A stretch of DNA of 64,000 bases, taken from assembly GCA_947650285.1 (NCBI GenBank), contig CANTFL010000570.1, positions 1 to 64,000 on the forward strand. The letters run 5' to 3'. The first letter of the stretch is position 1, and each line of letters begins with the position of its first letter. This DNA is from Hyaloperonospora brassicae (taxonomy: Eukaryota > Oomycota > Peronosporomycetes > Peronosporales > Peronosporaceae). The notes below the pieces were generated by a model. The model searched no databases. It was given only the letters and a program-made list of their open reading frames with translations, and was not told the DNA's origin. The position numbers were made by a program, and so were the translations under genes. Below, one piece after another: positions 46,068 through 59,436 of the stretch.

Positions 46068-46532
46068 TGTGACAGGGTGAGCCTGATATATGTCAGTGGC
46101 ATCAGATTGGGTCAATGTAAATATTATCGTTAGTATGATATATAACAATATTACTCTCGCCAGTCAATATTGAACGTATATCACACCTTTTGAAGTAATA
46201 TGCGGTACCGCTTACAATCGGCTGAAATAGACCATAATATGAGCCGAAGAAACCACCAGTCGCTGCTACACGCGCGCAATGGGTGGTGAGTGAGCTTCTG
46301 CATCGGATGCTTGTAGTTTGATACAGTGCAAGCAAGATATAGAAGGATTATTCAAGATACGTAATCATACTAAATATCCAATTTTGCTTTTTATTCATTC
46401 TGAGCTTGCTCTTGATCAGATTCTTCACTTTCTTTGCACGCACGGTGTACGCGAAGTTTGGGAGCACACACCTTGTGCTATTACGATACAAGGGCTTACC
46501 AGCTTTCTGGTAAGAGATGTGCGCCACTGCAC
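46068..46532 (+). repeat. LTR of left arm of composite
   Basis: Begins TGTGACAGGGTGAGCC, an eroded form of the family palindrome, and contains the CCACCAGTCGCTGCTACACG landmark near 46251. The 3' limit is placed by alignment with the 5' LTR of G1 and is approximate. Confidence 0.65.
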
Positions 46533-46761
46533 CTGATAGTCCTGCTTGGTCCGCTCAACGTGTACGATCGTACACCCAACATGAGCATGTTGGATGAAGG
46601 AGATAGCTTTTACGCCACGCGTAAAAGTTATCCCGTTCGATTGACCTCGAATGGAATGTGGCTGAACGAATAAGCTCTTTCCTATGTCACATACCCCTTA
46701 GTGGCTTGCTGGACGGTCTAAACGATACCAACAACATTCACTATCAACCAGCTTATCCAAA

Positions 46762-47067
46762 ATGAACTTGATGCTGAAAAGGAAAAAGTTTGTATCCTTG
46801 CTTCACCATCAACGCTCTCAACAAGCAGAACAGTCGAGAGAACTTGGTGATCAACGAACAAAGCTGTTAAGAGAGCAGCAGTTTGATGTTACTGTGGGCG
46901 GGTCGACGCACACGTGTCGGCCCGAAAGCTTGAAGAGAAATGTCTTAACAGGGGGTCGAGGAAGCCTCGATGTTGAAATGGGTCGTCGAGCTGAACAAAG
47001 TCATGAGGATTCTTCGCGTCGTCGACGACGATATGAAAGTCGCATTCTCCCAATCCATCTCGACTAG
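46762..47067 (+). pseudogene. gag fragment, left arm
   Basis: A 101-codon basic, helix-prone ORF (LLHHQRSQQAEQSRELGDQR) after the LTR, ending near VAFSQS-type sequence shared with G1 gag. Identical ORF in reverse at 58905-59210. Confidence 0.5.
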
Positions 47068-48376
47068 GCTAGCCAAGGCTTAAAAGTTAGGTCTCAAGCC
47101 ACGCATCCCAAATTTATTTGGGACGTTTGAGGTCTTGGAACCTCGACTCATACAAACGTTGGAGCCGCAACGAACCCAATTTCGGGTCTCGTGATCTAAA
47201 ACTCAGACATGATGAATACATATACAAGTAGATGCGCAGCATATTCGACAGCTCTCGGGTTGAATTTGGCGTGGAGTGGGTATCGCAAAAGACCGATGCG
47301 TAACAAGACCTCCACTGCTTCTCGGAAACCCTTCTGACGGAGGGGTTACCCGAATCGTGTGTCTTGTCTTGTTCCTTTTAACCTTGTGTACCCGTCGGCG
47401 GGCGGGTCACACTCTTCCAGGTGACTTTAGGTCGTTCTTTTTCTTGAACGAGTTGGGAATAGTATTGGTGTGGTCGCGTGGGAATTCCTACGCGACCATC
47501 GGTTACTTGAAGCGCTATATCAGTGTCGCCTGGACCTTCCGTGAGGTCCCCTTGTCCAAATGTAGATACTTGGCCCGCTTGTTCTTCTGAACACGTGATC
47601 CGCCTGAAAATCTTTCCTTGAAATGCTTGCCGCGTCCGATCGCGGGCATACTTGAATGAGTACCCTTGTCTTTAGCCAAACAATCTGGGGGCAAAATTGT
47701 GACAAACGCGTGCACAACAGAACTTACACGTCGTGCGGCTACTAGTATTCCAGCCAGGAGGGATGCTGAAGCGTGTATTTTGTAAAATAATCAATACTGT
47801 TTGTTATTAACCTACTGGCGGCTAGAACTACGCTTATGCCGTTCCATATCTCAATTTCTGTGTCGTTGTTCGCCCCCAACCACCCGTTTGTTTCGATTAT
47901 TTGGAGCGCCCCCGCTGACCGTGACCGCTGGTCGCATCATTAGACCGTGACGTCTGGTCACAGCCGATAACCTTGACCGTTCACCCCTGTCCCGACCCCA
48001 TTCGAATTCTTCGATGGTCAGTCCCCTAGCTTCCGTGGCCGGCCACAGTATTGTTTAATCTTGTCAGTTGCGGAGTATCGTTTTGCTCTTGATACTTTCG
48101 CCACACATTACTGTTAAACCTATTGATGAGCACACGAACTTTGTTAGGGATTATTGTGTTTATTCAGGGTAGTACGAATGGAAGACCCACCTGTTCCGCC
48201 TGTAACTGAAGTCGGTAGAATAAGCGATCTCAGTCAGAACAGGAAGCCGTGCTTTTGGACAAGCTCAAACTAGTTTTCTGACTATCGTTCATCAAGCCGA
48301 CAGCAAATAGGACGTCCATAATCGATGGGCCTCGTCACGTGAAGATCGAGCGTGCCCGCTCTCCAGTATCCAAAGA

Positions 48377-48973
48377 TTGCATTTCTGCAATCGTTGTCAA
48401 AAGACAGGGCACTACGTCTATGAGTGTAGTGCCCCGAACTCGGTCTCACGTACGATCGTCGAAATGAACTTTCGACAGCCAAAAAAGAAGCCCGAGACGT
48501 TGGTACGACGTTGTAGCGAAATCGCAATAACGAGGCTGACCGAAAGACAATGGTCAATGTCAGTAGGGGCAGAGCTTCCTGCTGATCCAGCAACGTCAAC
48601 AGAATTTGTAGACCTTTTGACGAAGGTTTCTACCAGCTTACGGTCATTGTGAGTTACTGCTCCCGGTGATGGGTTGGCCATCATCATCTTAATGATCGAA
48701 GTGACTAAAGGTGAGTCACTTCGATCCCTAGTTTGCGACGGGGTGTCGAATAATTCAATTCGACTCCAGTCACCAGAGGGTCGTGGAATCAAGTTTGATA
48801 AGCGCGAGATCCCTCTTACGAAGATACCGAGGCGTCTTGCAGCAGGTGCATCTGTGGTGAAGCGCTCTTTCGAAAATGGTGGACCCCGGTCCCCCATGAT
48901 GGACTCTGGTCCCATAAAGTGGGCCCATTTTCTTCAGCGCGGACCTCAGTTCCCTCCCACCGGGGTCCTCTAA
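48377..48973 (+). pseudogene. CCHC zinc knuckle and aspartic protease remnant, left arm
   Basis: Nucleocapsid-type zinc knuckle CNRCQKTGHYVYEC (C-x2-C-x4-H-x4-C) at about 48386-48427. The protease-like stretch SLRSLVCDGVSNNSIRLQS follows at 48710-48770. The expected catalytic D[S/T]G has become V-C-D-G and a stop separates the two parts, so it is dead. Then the sequence turns into a 21-nt minisatellite. Confidence 0.7.
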
Positions 48974-49110
48974 GGTGTACTTCGGGTCTTTAAAAGTGAG
49001 CCAAAGCCATCAAGGTGGACACCGGTCTCTTAAGGTTGACATCGGGTCGTTCAAGGTAGACCTCGGGTTCCTCAAGGCATACCTCGGGTCCCTCGAGGTC
49101 AAGATACTCC
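48877..49110. repeat. 21-nt minisatellite, left arm
   Basis: Degenerate tandem units of about 21 nt (such as GGTAGACCTCGGGTTCCTCAA near 49054). On the minus strand they spell a seven-residue period (EEPEVYL, ERPDVNL). Present in reverse at about 56860-57095. Confidence 0.7.
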
Positions 49111-49735
49111 TGAACAGTCAAATTAGGAATCAGAACACGAAGTAAGGATAGAGTAACGGAGTTTAGGGATACGACGATGTTAAAACTACTAATTTTGAAA
49201 TCTTCTTGCAACGTCTCCGTCGTACAAAGGTATCTTGGTAAGTCTGTCCGCCTGTTCCGGGGAAGGGATAGGCTTTGCGCCCCTCCCGTTGAAGACAGTT
49301 GCGCGGAAAGGCCAAGTTTAACTTGAACCTTAGGAATTATTTGTCTGTGGGCTCGTCGAGTAGCAACCCCCTCAAGATCTGCTATTGTAAGCGACATCCG
49401 GACTCCTTCTTCAGGAAGATGAGCAAACGCCAGGTGGTTCATACCCCCGAAACAAAAAGGAATCGAATAGAAGTGACAAGCTTTCTAAAGAATTTGGCTA
49501 TAAGTCCACTCTAGACCGAGCTGATCGAGTGGATACCTACTGTCCCACCGAGTGAAGCATATCCACTCGGGGAGGGGGCACCAAGTCTGGCGATATCAAT
49601 ATTAAGATCTACATCACTACCGCGTCTACCGAAGAGTTCAACTCGCCAGCCGACGGGTACACAAGTTAAGTCAAGGTCCATAGACAACGTCGGATTACCC
49701 CTTTCGTATGTCAGTAGTCTGGTACCGTGAGTGGT

Positions 49736-50057
49736 TGGATTCTGATCAATCAGTTCGAAAACTGACCCCTGTTACGACGACAACATTAAGTTTGGGTCGT
49801 CAAGTCGTGACGGATTGGATTCGCGAGAAATTTGTGTTTCTGACGAAAGTCGACTCGACGCGGAATCGATTCGATCGCCCTCTCCTCAGAGAAAGGAGAG
49901 TTTACGACACGACGGTTCTGACTTTCGTGATATTGTCGAGGCTATGTGACACGTTACCCGAGCCAAGCTTATGAGGTGATCGTTGCACTTTCTTTTCATT
50001 AATTTTGTCGACCCCACGCACTAGGAGCGAAACCGCAACTACTGCTTCCCGCAGATG
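49736..50057. other. Spacer between palindrome arm and hAT element
   Basis: Part of an 88-codon plus ORF (49708-49974) that begins inside the arm; no domain recognised. Confidence 0.4.
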
Positions 50058-50065
50058 GAAAGAAG

Positions 50066-51135
50066 TAGGGCTCCTACCCGGACCGGAACCCCCGGGTGTT
50101 TCCTCCCCGGGGGGGATCGGGGGGGGGGGGTTGGGGGGGTACATCAACCCCCGGGGAAACGCTAGGGGGTTTACATATGTATTTGTAGATACATATCGGT
50201 ATATTTATTGCATAGAATTTCCAACAGATCCTATACCCATTCTACAAAACAACCCTCGTCAACTTCTTGTACCAGTCCTGCATACACATCAGCATCTCAA
50301 TGGTTTCCCCGTTCAGAGATGCCCTTTCATCCCTGCGATTCAAACCACCCATAGAGAAAGCACGCTCGAAATGGACACTGGTAGCAAGATTTTCCAGAAG
50401 GGCCCTCGCTATCTTGCCCAAACAAGGAAAATCCACTTGTCGACTGTGCCAATATTTCAAACGATTTACATCCCTATCGGCCAGGTCCACCCCCTAATAC
50501 TATACAACTTCCCCGTCCACGTTGGTGATCTTCTGCCGCTTTGAATAAATAAAATCTTCAAAATTGTCGATCTCTTCGCCTGCTTCTTCACAGTAGCCAT
50601 GGGAACGGCTGCATGATTGCTGTAGCGGCTTGCAGCAACAGGAAACGTTTCACGAATCATGCGAGTATGGATGCCATACTGAGCGAAATGTCCTGCATGC
50701 TTGATGAACAAATGCATCTGGATGCGTGGATCGAGAATGGCGGCGTGAAGGTAAACAGGTTTCTTGAGAGCCTCCTTGATATACTTTTCAAGCTTTGGAA
50801 TAATGTCTCTAGCTGGTTGTATAAGCTCCTTTGAGTCGTAGGTCTGTTTCACCTGCAAAATTCAAATATGCTTGAACATGAATATTGATATATCGGATTC
50901 TCTACTTCAAAATCATAGCTTCACACGAGGCGACATTAACACTAGTGGCACTTGCACATTCGATTCAAATGATGTGCGTTACATTACTATTAAACAATTA
51001 CAAAAGGAAGACAGAGCACGTATTGCATTGCACCCCGAAAAAACCCCGTGTGACCCGGGGGTGGGTATCCCTTTGGGGGGTGGGGTCTGGGGGGGTGCCC
51101 TCACCCCCCCCCCCAAAACCCGGGTAGGAGCTATA
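50066..51135 (-). mobile_element. Deleted hAT transposon with 8-bp target duplication
   Basis: Flanked by GAAAGAAG at 50058-50065 and 51136-51143, an exact 8-bp duplication, the hAT hallmark. The ends are short inverted repeats sharing GCTCCTACCCGG. Just inside each end lie long G runs (50109-50139; 51057-51096) and C runs (51104-51114). Inside is only the C-terminal part of a hAT transposase on the minus strand. At 1070 bp it is an internally deleted, non-autonomous copy. Confidence 0.88.
50242..50858 (-). pseudogene. hAT transposase C-terminus
   Basis: Two overlapping frames (50858-50466 and 50490-50242) with a frameshift between. The second holds the hAT dimerisation region: FPCLGKIARALL, then ATSVHFERAFSMGG and a terminal MLMCMQDWYK. 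The first has the preceding part (HAAILDPRIQMHLF). The N-terminal zinc finger and the catalytic part are missing. Confidence 0.8.
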
Positions 51136-51143
51136 GAAAGAAG

Positions 51144-54100
51144 TAATGAATGTCTCCTTAACGAATTATGGAGCAGAGGAATGACATGAACACTAAGAGA
51201 AATACTTTTGATCTGTCCAGCTCGTCAAGACGAGGAAGCCTTGACTTTAGTGCGAAATACCATTGCTATTAACAGTATAATACATTATTGTCTTCTTCAG
51301 AAATTCTTGGTGTCATTACCACCATTGCAGAGATGGTAGATCGTTAATAAAAACCGAGAATCACTTCATCAAGAACGTGGAATCAATTGGCCGTGAGTAC
51401 TGGCTTGACAACTTTTTGATGCTTGCAAATAGTTCGAGAAGATAGTGCCAACTGGCGTACGGTTCAGATTGATCCGATTATCAAGATATGCAATCTTTCC
51501 CTGTCTCTCAGGGATATATATATACATGGTCTATATTGACACCTCTGCTTTGCGTCCCTGAAAATAAATGACTCCCTAATCAGACCTACTGAAGGGCGCG
51601 CATCTACCCAAGATTTTCGGAATGATATAGACTTTTCAAACCCTGTACAAGCGTTTCATTTGTTCGTTCATCGATGGAATTCCCGATTCAGCAGGTAGAT
51701 CTTGTCATACTGCTTGACGAGGCCGATGATGTCAACTGTCATCTGGCAGCGAGGCTCCCGACTGTTCAAACCAGGTGATTGGCCACGTTATAGGAAGAGG
51801 TAGATCGTCCGAACTTACTTCACGTTGCGGTGGTTTGATATACTCTCCACTAGAAATAGACGACCTTTGCGCAATTCCACTAAATCAACTGTTAGATACG
51901 GATATATCTGAGCGAGGTTATTTGCTGGATCATCTCAATTTAAACTATATAGATAGCAAAATCCTTGAATTGTGTGATGATGTGGAGCACGACCAGTACA
52001 GGCTTCTTTCTCTTACCAAATTTGTGAGCAATCACCGCGACTATCACGCAGCAAATTGTGCGAAGGGTCGTGCTGATTTTGGTCTTGCACAATTGAACAA
52101 TACACGAGACATCACAATTTTGATAGAAGAACTGGCAGCAGCTCGTACGAGATTTTTCAATTTCGTGGGGAGGTCTCTTTTTGCAAAACTAGGTGGAACG
52201 CACGAATCGCGAACACAAGAATCTGATCCAGATTTCTGAACTCAAAGTCTATTTCCATCGTCGAAGGAAGCGGTGTACTAACAGTACGATCGAAGTCGCA
52301 CCACGTAGAACCTAGAAGGCGTGCGCCTTCCGCGTGGCAGCTGAACCGTGTATGTGTTGCTATTCGGCGCAATATACCAAAACGGGTGATGCACTTGGCC
52401 AGTAATGTTTCACTGACCACGTGGTCACTACATATTTAGGTAGGTAACATACCGCAAAAAGTAGGCCTTGTTTATCATTATAAATAAGAACTTGTGCCTT
52501 CCCTCTTTGTCAGTGTTATCTTTCTGTCGGTATACCGTGTCAGCAATGGAACTCTATACGAAACGGACCACCACTTTTTGATCCGACTCAAATTTCTATG
52601 CTGGTTTGACTTTGTCTTGCTCAGTGCGTCCTGTATGCACTAAGGACTGTGTCATCACTTTTCTTCTTAATATTCTTATAACTGTTATTCTTTTTCGTCT
52701 ATAGCAATAGTACCTTCTACCTCGCTAAAATATTCATTGGCGATGATTATTGTGCCATCACAGTCATCATCATCTGTGTCAACAATAGCTTCGTCGCTAT
52801 CGCTGGGATCGTATTTCTCACCGACATTGATAACGTCGATGACGGCATTTTCCTTGGAGAATGACTTCGATGCGTGATGAGCGAGAGTAATGATCGCTAC
52901 TCGATCTAGCCCTTCCCCCTTGAACAAGATCTACTCTCTAGAAGGGCTGGAATACGTGTATATCGTAGACCATTTACAAAAATCGATAAAGTAAGTTATT
53001 GGTGGTAAACTAGACAATATGTAAGACCTCATTACAATTTGCGAACGAGATCACGTAGCCTTAAAGTATTTATTCAAAGACGTGACTGGCAAGTTATATC
53101 TTGCCATCGGTTTCAGATGATCAAAGTCGACACCTCCAGTCTTGTTCCAATAGAACGGAACCCAGATCACAAAACCCCGCCATAAACGAAGGTTCTATGT
53201 CAGAGGCGAATATATGGAATGATCCATGGAGTCAAAACATCGCGTCTATAAATCAACGAGCACAACCAATGGTTGTTATCAACTCGCTGACAGCTACAAA
53301 ATACACCATCTTGCTAAATTGATCAGTGAAGCCAAGAACACCCGTATTGTTGCGCTCATATTTAGGGAGCAAAAATGAAGTCTATCGAAACGGACTCCAG
53401 CACTCTGCTGAAACATGTAGATGCTTCAACGGTGCATGGGATCAAGGGCTAGGCTTCATCCATTGACGCACTTCGTGATCTCGTATGTAACTGCGAAAAA
53501 ATTGATACTGGCAAGGCTAGCATAAGTCTCTACTCACATACGGTAAGGCTTCTTGCGACGACAATGCACACTCACTGGTGCATCGTAACACTCATACATA
53601 ATCCTCAGTCAAGATCAATTTATGTGAGAGAGACGACACGAAGCGTGTCGCCGGATACTCCTGTATAAACCAGCTGTCAATCACGGATTGTATACCATGT
53701 CACTGACGACCGATACGCGGCTGGCAGGATGGATTAGAAAGATGCTTCATTCGACGCACAAGTCCCTTACTTTGTGCGTAAGATTTCCTCACGTCGTCGA
53801 TCAGACTCAAAGAAGGGACGCTGCTAGTCAGCATAGTAACAGTCAATTTATAATCACTGATGGATGACACCGCCATCTTTAATGCATGCCGGCGTGATAG
53901 AGAATAATCGACGACCTATATTATTCTTATATTGTATTCCACAAAGAAGTTGTACTCCACAAAGAACAACAGCAATATGTCATTCGTTGCGAGAGGTGTG
54001 AACTGTTTACGGCCGTACGTAACGACGAAAGTTTCACTTAAAATATGAACGGTCTGTCTCCAAAGCAATATACGCGGACTTAACTTGTGCGTCATTCATG

Positions 54101-56235
54101 GCAAGGATTAACTTTTTATGTGTTTCATATTTACGCTCGGCTGATTGAAACTGACGCAATTGACAACCGACGACGCGTTCGGCACCTTCTGTATCATGTT
54201 GCACAACTTCCATCCGATCGCGGAATCATTGACGTCACACACCACGTGAAATGGTCTGACTTGATCGGCGATCGGCAATCGCCAATCGCCAATACAGGCG
54301 TTTTCATCAAGCTATTCGGTGCAATTTCAATGGACTGCTGACAATCAGCACGCCAACACCACTTTCCATTTTTCAAGCAAACTAGAAAAAGGAACGATCA
54401 CGGCAAAGTTTCGCGATTACTTGTGAATGTGCGCCGATAGCCCAACGAACCTTCGAAAGATCTTGATATTGAATACAACGGGCCAGTCGGTTTTCTCCTT
54501 AATATTCTCCGGAATAGGTCTTACGTACGCCGTTTGTACCGATGATGCACCCAGAAGTGGTATTTTGCTAGCTGTGAATGTACACTGCTTAAGATTGGTG
54601 CACAACTAGTGACCGCGCATCAGTGTAAGAACCTTATATACATGGAGTCGGTGGACTTTCATTTCCGACTTTTCCATCATAGTCCGGCTATAAGTAGGCA
54701 CATTGTCGAAATATCTTGGTGCGAAATCTCGCACCGAACGCAACAGATTTGTTTAAATCTGCTAAAGGTGGCAGGAGCATTTATGATCCCACGTGGCATA
54801 CTTATCACACCTAGGTCATAGCGCCGGGCGTGCTTACTGCTGTGAACCATACGTCTCGCTCACGCATACTAATTCGACAGAAACCATCACCAATTAATGA
54901 ACGAAATGGTGATACTCGTAGACACACAATCAATGGTTACGTCCTTTCTCAGTATCGGAGTATGAGCCGGTACGTAGCAGCATTCAACTTATTTAAAGTG
55001 TGCGATATCCGCCATTATATGTGACATTTTCGCACCCAACTCTGTGGGTAAGTTGAATCCCTTACATGAACTGATGCTAAAGAATCGTCAAATACTTGTC
55101 AATCCATACCATCGATTCACGAGGCATCGTCTGCTGCTTCGTGATACATTACTTCAGACTGAATTTCAGTTCGATTTTGTGACGAGTTTCTTTATCATTG
55201 GGCACTTGCACAGCACTGATTTAGGGAGTACATCCTATAATTACCATCAAATTATTGCATGAAGGATGTGCTCTAAGCGACTTCTAGGATTGATAAGTTT
55301 AAACCTCAATCCGAGTCTTCTCATCGAGGACACTTTCCTCGATAAATGGGATGCTGAGAGCTCATTCGTTCTCAGCCACAATAAATGCCAATATTATTAG
55401 ATAGTGTACTCATTGCAGAGTATGCGTAATCAGATCTGCTTGACCTTGCCACTGCTCGGATCTCTCAAGAACCTTTTCGTCTTGACCGTCCTAAATTGAG
55501 CTATGTCTGATGCTTACTTTGGAGGTACCATCAGATCAAAAGTGCAAGCGCTGACACTTGATCCGTCATTTACCAAGACATTCAATGTCTCGTCTTTAAT
55601 GTGAAAACTTGCTCATTTTATCATGTTTCTCGGGACTTATTCCCTCAGGCTGTAGATGAATTTTTCTTCAACTTCATCCAGCTGATTAACTTCTACTGCA
55701 ACCACTGGGTTTCCAACGGTCGACTTTACAGTTCGACCGGTAATTACAACGTCGACCCCATAGGTAGCCAAATTCGACTTTCTTGGATGTTGCCATCTAG
55801 ACAAACATACATGGTCTGGTCCAGCCCAGAAATTAGAGTGGTGAGCCTTTGGCACTGTCTGTGTTTTAACATAATTTCCAGCAGCGTGCTTCATAGTAGG
55901 CTTCTACAGTATGACCTTATGCAGTCGTACTAACGACCGCGTCACGAATGAGATACAATTCCGTGCTTAAAAAATCTCCAATACGATTATTGGATGGCTA
56001 TCTGACGAACAAGTGGCAGGAACCTTCACGGATCAATGCTGCCAGCTGGTCCATGGCTCTTGCCATTTTATCATCGAAAAAAGGATGACATTAAATATGT
56101 AATCCAAATCCAGTACGGTGTAATCATGATGATACTGATTATCTTTCATAGTGTATTCGATTCCCAACTACACGTTTCTTCACTGTAACAAATTTGTGGT
56201 GTAGTATGTGATAAAACTGTGGGTTAAGGCCCCAA
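51144..56235. other. Inner spacer of palindrome, unidentified remnants
   Basis: Holds protein-like ORFs of unknown family: 51775-52239 plus (154 codons, acidic and helix-rich), 52685-52927 minus (80 codons, with a D-rich stretch DTDDDDCDG), 54087-54341 plus and 55637-55894 minus (WAGPDHVCLSRWQHPRKS). They may be pieces of one or more dead elements. A small imperfect palindrome of GATCGGC/AATCGCC units lies near 54263-54292. Confidence 0.4.
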
Positions 56236-56859
56236 ACCACTCACGGTACCATACTACCGACATACGAAAGAAGTACTCCGACGTTGTCTATGGACCTTGA
56301 CTTAACTTGTGTACCCGTCTGCTGGCGAGTCGAACTCTTCGGTAGACGCGGTAGTGATGTAGATCTTAATATTGATATCGCCAGACTTGGTGCCCCCTCC
56401 CCGAGTGGATATGCTTCACTCGGTGGGACAGTAGGTATCCACTCGATCAGCTCGGTCTAGAGTGGACTTATAGCCAAATTCTTTAGAAAGCTTGTCACTT
56501 CTATTCGATTCCTTGTTGTTTCAGGGGTATGAACCACCTGGCGTTTGCTCATCTTCCTGAAGAAGGAGTCGGGATGTCGCTTACAATAGCAGATCTTGAG
56601 GGGGTTGCTACTCGACGAGCCCACAGACAAATAATTCCTTAGGTTCAAGTTAAACTTGGCCTTTCCGCGCAACTGTCTTCAACGGGAGGGGCGCAAAGCC
56701 TACCCCTTCCCCGGAACAGGCGGACAGACTTACCAAGATACCTTTGTACGACGGAGACGTTGCAAGAAGATCTCAAAATTAGTAGTTTTAACATCGTCGT
56801 ATCCCTAAACTCCGTTACTCTATCCTTACTTCGTGTTCTGATTCCTAATTTGACTGTTC

Positions 56860-57095
56860 AGGAGTATCTTGACCTCGAGGGACCCGAGGTATGCCTTGAG
56901 GAACCCGAGGTCTACCTTGAACGACCCGATGTCAACCTTAAGAGACCGGTGTCCACCTTGATGGCTTTGGCTCACTTTTAAAGACCCGAAGTACACCTTA
57001 GAGGACCCCGGTGGGAGGGAACTGAGGTCCGCGCTGAAGGAAATGGGCCCACTTTATGGGACCAGAGTCCATCATGGAGGACCGGGGTCCACCAT
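56860..57095. repeat. 21-nt minisatellite, right arm
   Basis: Reverse copy of 48877-49110, with the same unit and slight differences. Confidence 0.65.
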
Positions 57096-57594
57096 TTTCG
57101 AAAGAGCGCTTCACCACAGATGCACCTGCTGCAAGACGCCTCGGTATCTTCGTAAGAGGGATCTCGCGCTTATCAAACTTGATTCCACGACCCTCTAGTG
57201 ACTGGAGTCGAATTGAATTATTCGACACCCCGTCGCAAACTAGGGATCGAAGTGACTTACCTTTAGTCACTTCGATCATTAAGATGATGATGGCCAACCC
57301 ATCACCGGGAGCAGTAACTCACAATGACCGTAAGCTGGTAGAAACCTTCGTCAAAAGGTCTACAAATTCTGTTGACGTTGCTGGATCAGCAGGAAGCTCT
57401 GCCCCTACTGACATTGACCATTGTCTTTCGGTCAGCCTCGTTATTGCGATTTCGCTACAACGTCGTACCAACGTCTCGGGCTTCTTTTTTGGCTGTCGAA
57501 CGTTCATTTCGACGATCGTACGTGAGACCGAGTTCGGGGCACTACACTCATAGACGTAGTGCCCTGTCTTTTGACAACGATTGCAGAAATGCAA
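56998..57594 (-). pseudogene. CCHC zinc knuckle and protease remnant, right arm
   Basis: Mirror of 48377-48973 on the minus strand with the same zinc knuckle and the same lost protease active site; a few substitutions (for example Phe to Val in the MNFRQ piece). Confidence 0.7.
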
Positions 57595-58904
57595 TCTTTG
57601 GATACTGGAGAGCGGGCACGCTCGATCTTCACGTGACGAGGCCCATCGATTATGGACGTCCTATTTGCTGTCGGCTTGATGAACGATAGTCAGAAAACTA
57701 GTTTGAGCTTGTCCAAAAGCACGGCTTCCTGTTCTGACTGAGATCGCTTATTCTACCGACTTCAGTTACAGGCGGAACAGGTGGGTCTTCCATTCGTACT
57801 ACCCTGAATAAACACACTAATCCCTAACAAAGTTCGTGTGCTCATCAATAGGTTTAACAGTAATGTGTGGCGAAAGTATCAAGAGCAAAACGATACTCCG
57901 CAACTGACAAGATTAAACAATACTGTGGCCGGCCACGGAAGCTAGGGGACTGACCATCGAAGAATTCGAACGGGGTCGGGACAGGGGTGAACGGTCAAGG
58001 TTATCGGCTGTGACCAGACGTCACGGTCTAATGATGCGACCAGCGGTCACGGTCAGCGGGGGCGCTCCAAATAATCGAAACAAACGGGTGGTTGGGGGCG
58101 AACAACGACACAGAAATTGAGATATGGAACGGCATAAGCGTAGTTCTAGCCGCCAGTAGGTTAATAACAAACAGTATTGATTATTTTACAAAATACACGC
58201 TTCAGCATCCCTCCTGGCTGGAATACTAGTAGCCGCACGACGTATAAGTTCTGTTGTGCACGCGTTTGTCACAATTTTGCCCCCAGATTGTTTGGCTAAA
58301 GACAAGGGTACTCATTCAAGTATGCCCGCGATCGGACGCGGCAAGCATTTCAAGGAAAGATTTTCAGGCGGATCACGTGTTCAGAAGAACAAGCGGGCCA
58401 AGTATCTACATTTGGACAAGGGGACCTCACGGAAGGTCCAGGCGACACTGATATAGCGCTTCAAGTAACCGATGGTCGCGTAGGAATTCCCACGCGACCA
58501 CACCAATACTATTCCCAACTCGTTCAAGAAAAAGAACGACCTAAAGTCACCTGGAAGAGTGTGACCCGCCCGCCGACGGGTACACAAGGTTAAAAGGAAC
58601 AAGACAAGACACACGATTCGGGTAACCCCTCCGTCAGAAGGGTTTCCGAGAAGCAGTGGAGGTCTTGTTACGCATCGGTCTTTTGCGATACCCACTCCAC
58701 GCCAAATTTCAACCCGAGAGCTGTCGAATATGCTGCGCATCTACTTGTATATGTATTCATCATGTCTGAGTTTTAGATCACGAACCCCAAAATTGGGTTC
58801 GTTGCGGCTCCAACGTTTGTATGAGTCGAGGTTCCAAGACCTCAAACGTCCCAAATAAATTTGGGATGCGTGGCTTGAGACCTAACTTTTAAGCCTTGGC
58901 TAGC

Positions 58905-59210
58905 CTAGTCGAGATGGATTGGGAGAATGCGACTTTCATATCGTCGTCGACGACGCGAAGAATCCTCATGACTTTGTTCAGCTCGACGACCCATTTCAAC
59001 ATCGAGGCTTCCTCGACCCCCTGTTAAGACATTTCTCTTCAAGCTTTCGGGCCGACACGTGTGCGTCGACCCGCCCACAGTAACATCAAACTGCTGCTCT
59101 CTTAACAGCTTTGTTCGTTGATCACCAAGTTCTCTCGACTGTTCTGCTTGTTGAGAGCGTTGATGGTGAAGCAAGGATACAAACTTTTTCCTTTTCAGCA
59201 TCAAGTTCAT
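58905..59210 (-). pseudogene. gag fragment, right arm
   Basis: Mirror of 46762-47067; the encoded peptide is the same. Confidence 0.5.
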
Positions 59211-59436
59211 TTTGGATAAGCTGGTTGATAGTGAATGTTGTTGGTATCGTTTAGACCGTCCAGAAAGCCACTAAGGGGTATGTGACATAGGAAAGAGCTT
59301 ATTCGTTCAGCCACATTCCATTCGAGGTCAATCGAACGGGATAACTTTTACGCGTGGCGTAAAAGCTATCTCCTTCATCCAACATGCTCATGTTGGGTGT
59401 ACGATCGTACACGTTGAGCGGACCAAGCAGGACTAT

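Noticed and set aside
48418..48915. 165-codon minus-strand ORF in the left palindrome arm
   Set aside because: It lies antisense to the zinc-knuckle and protease remnant, whose motifs are clear on the plus strand.
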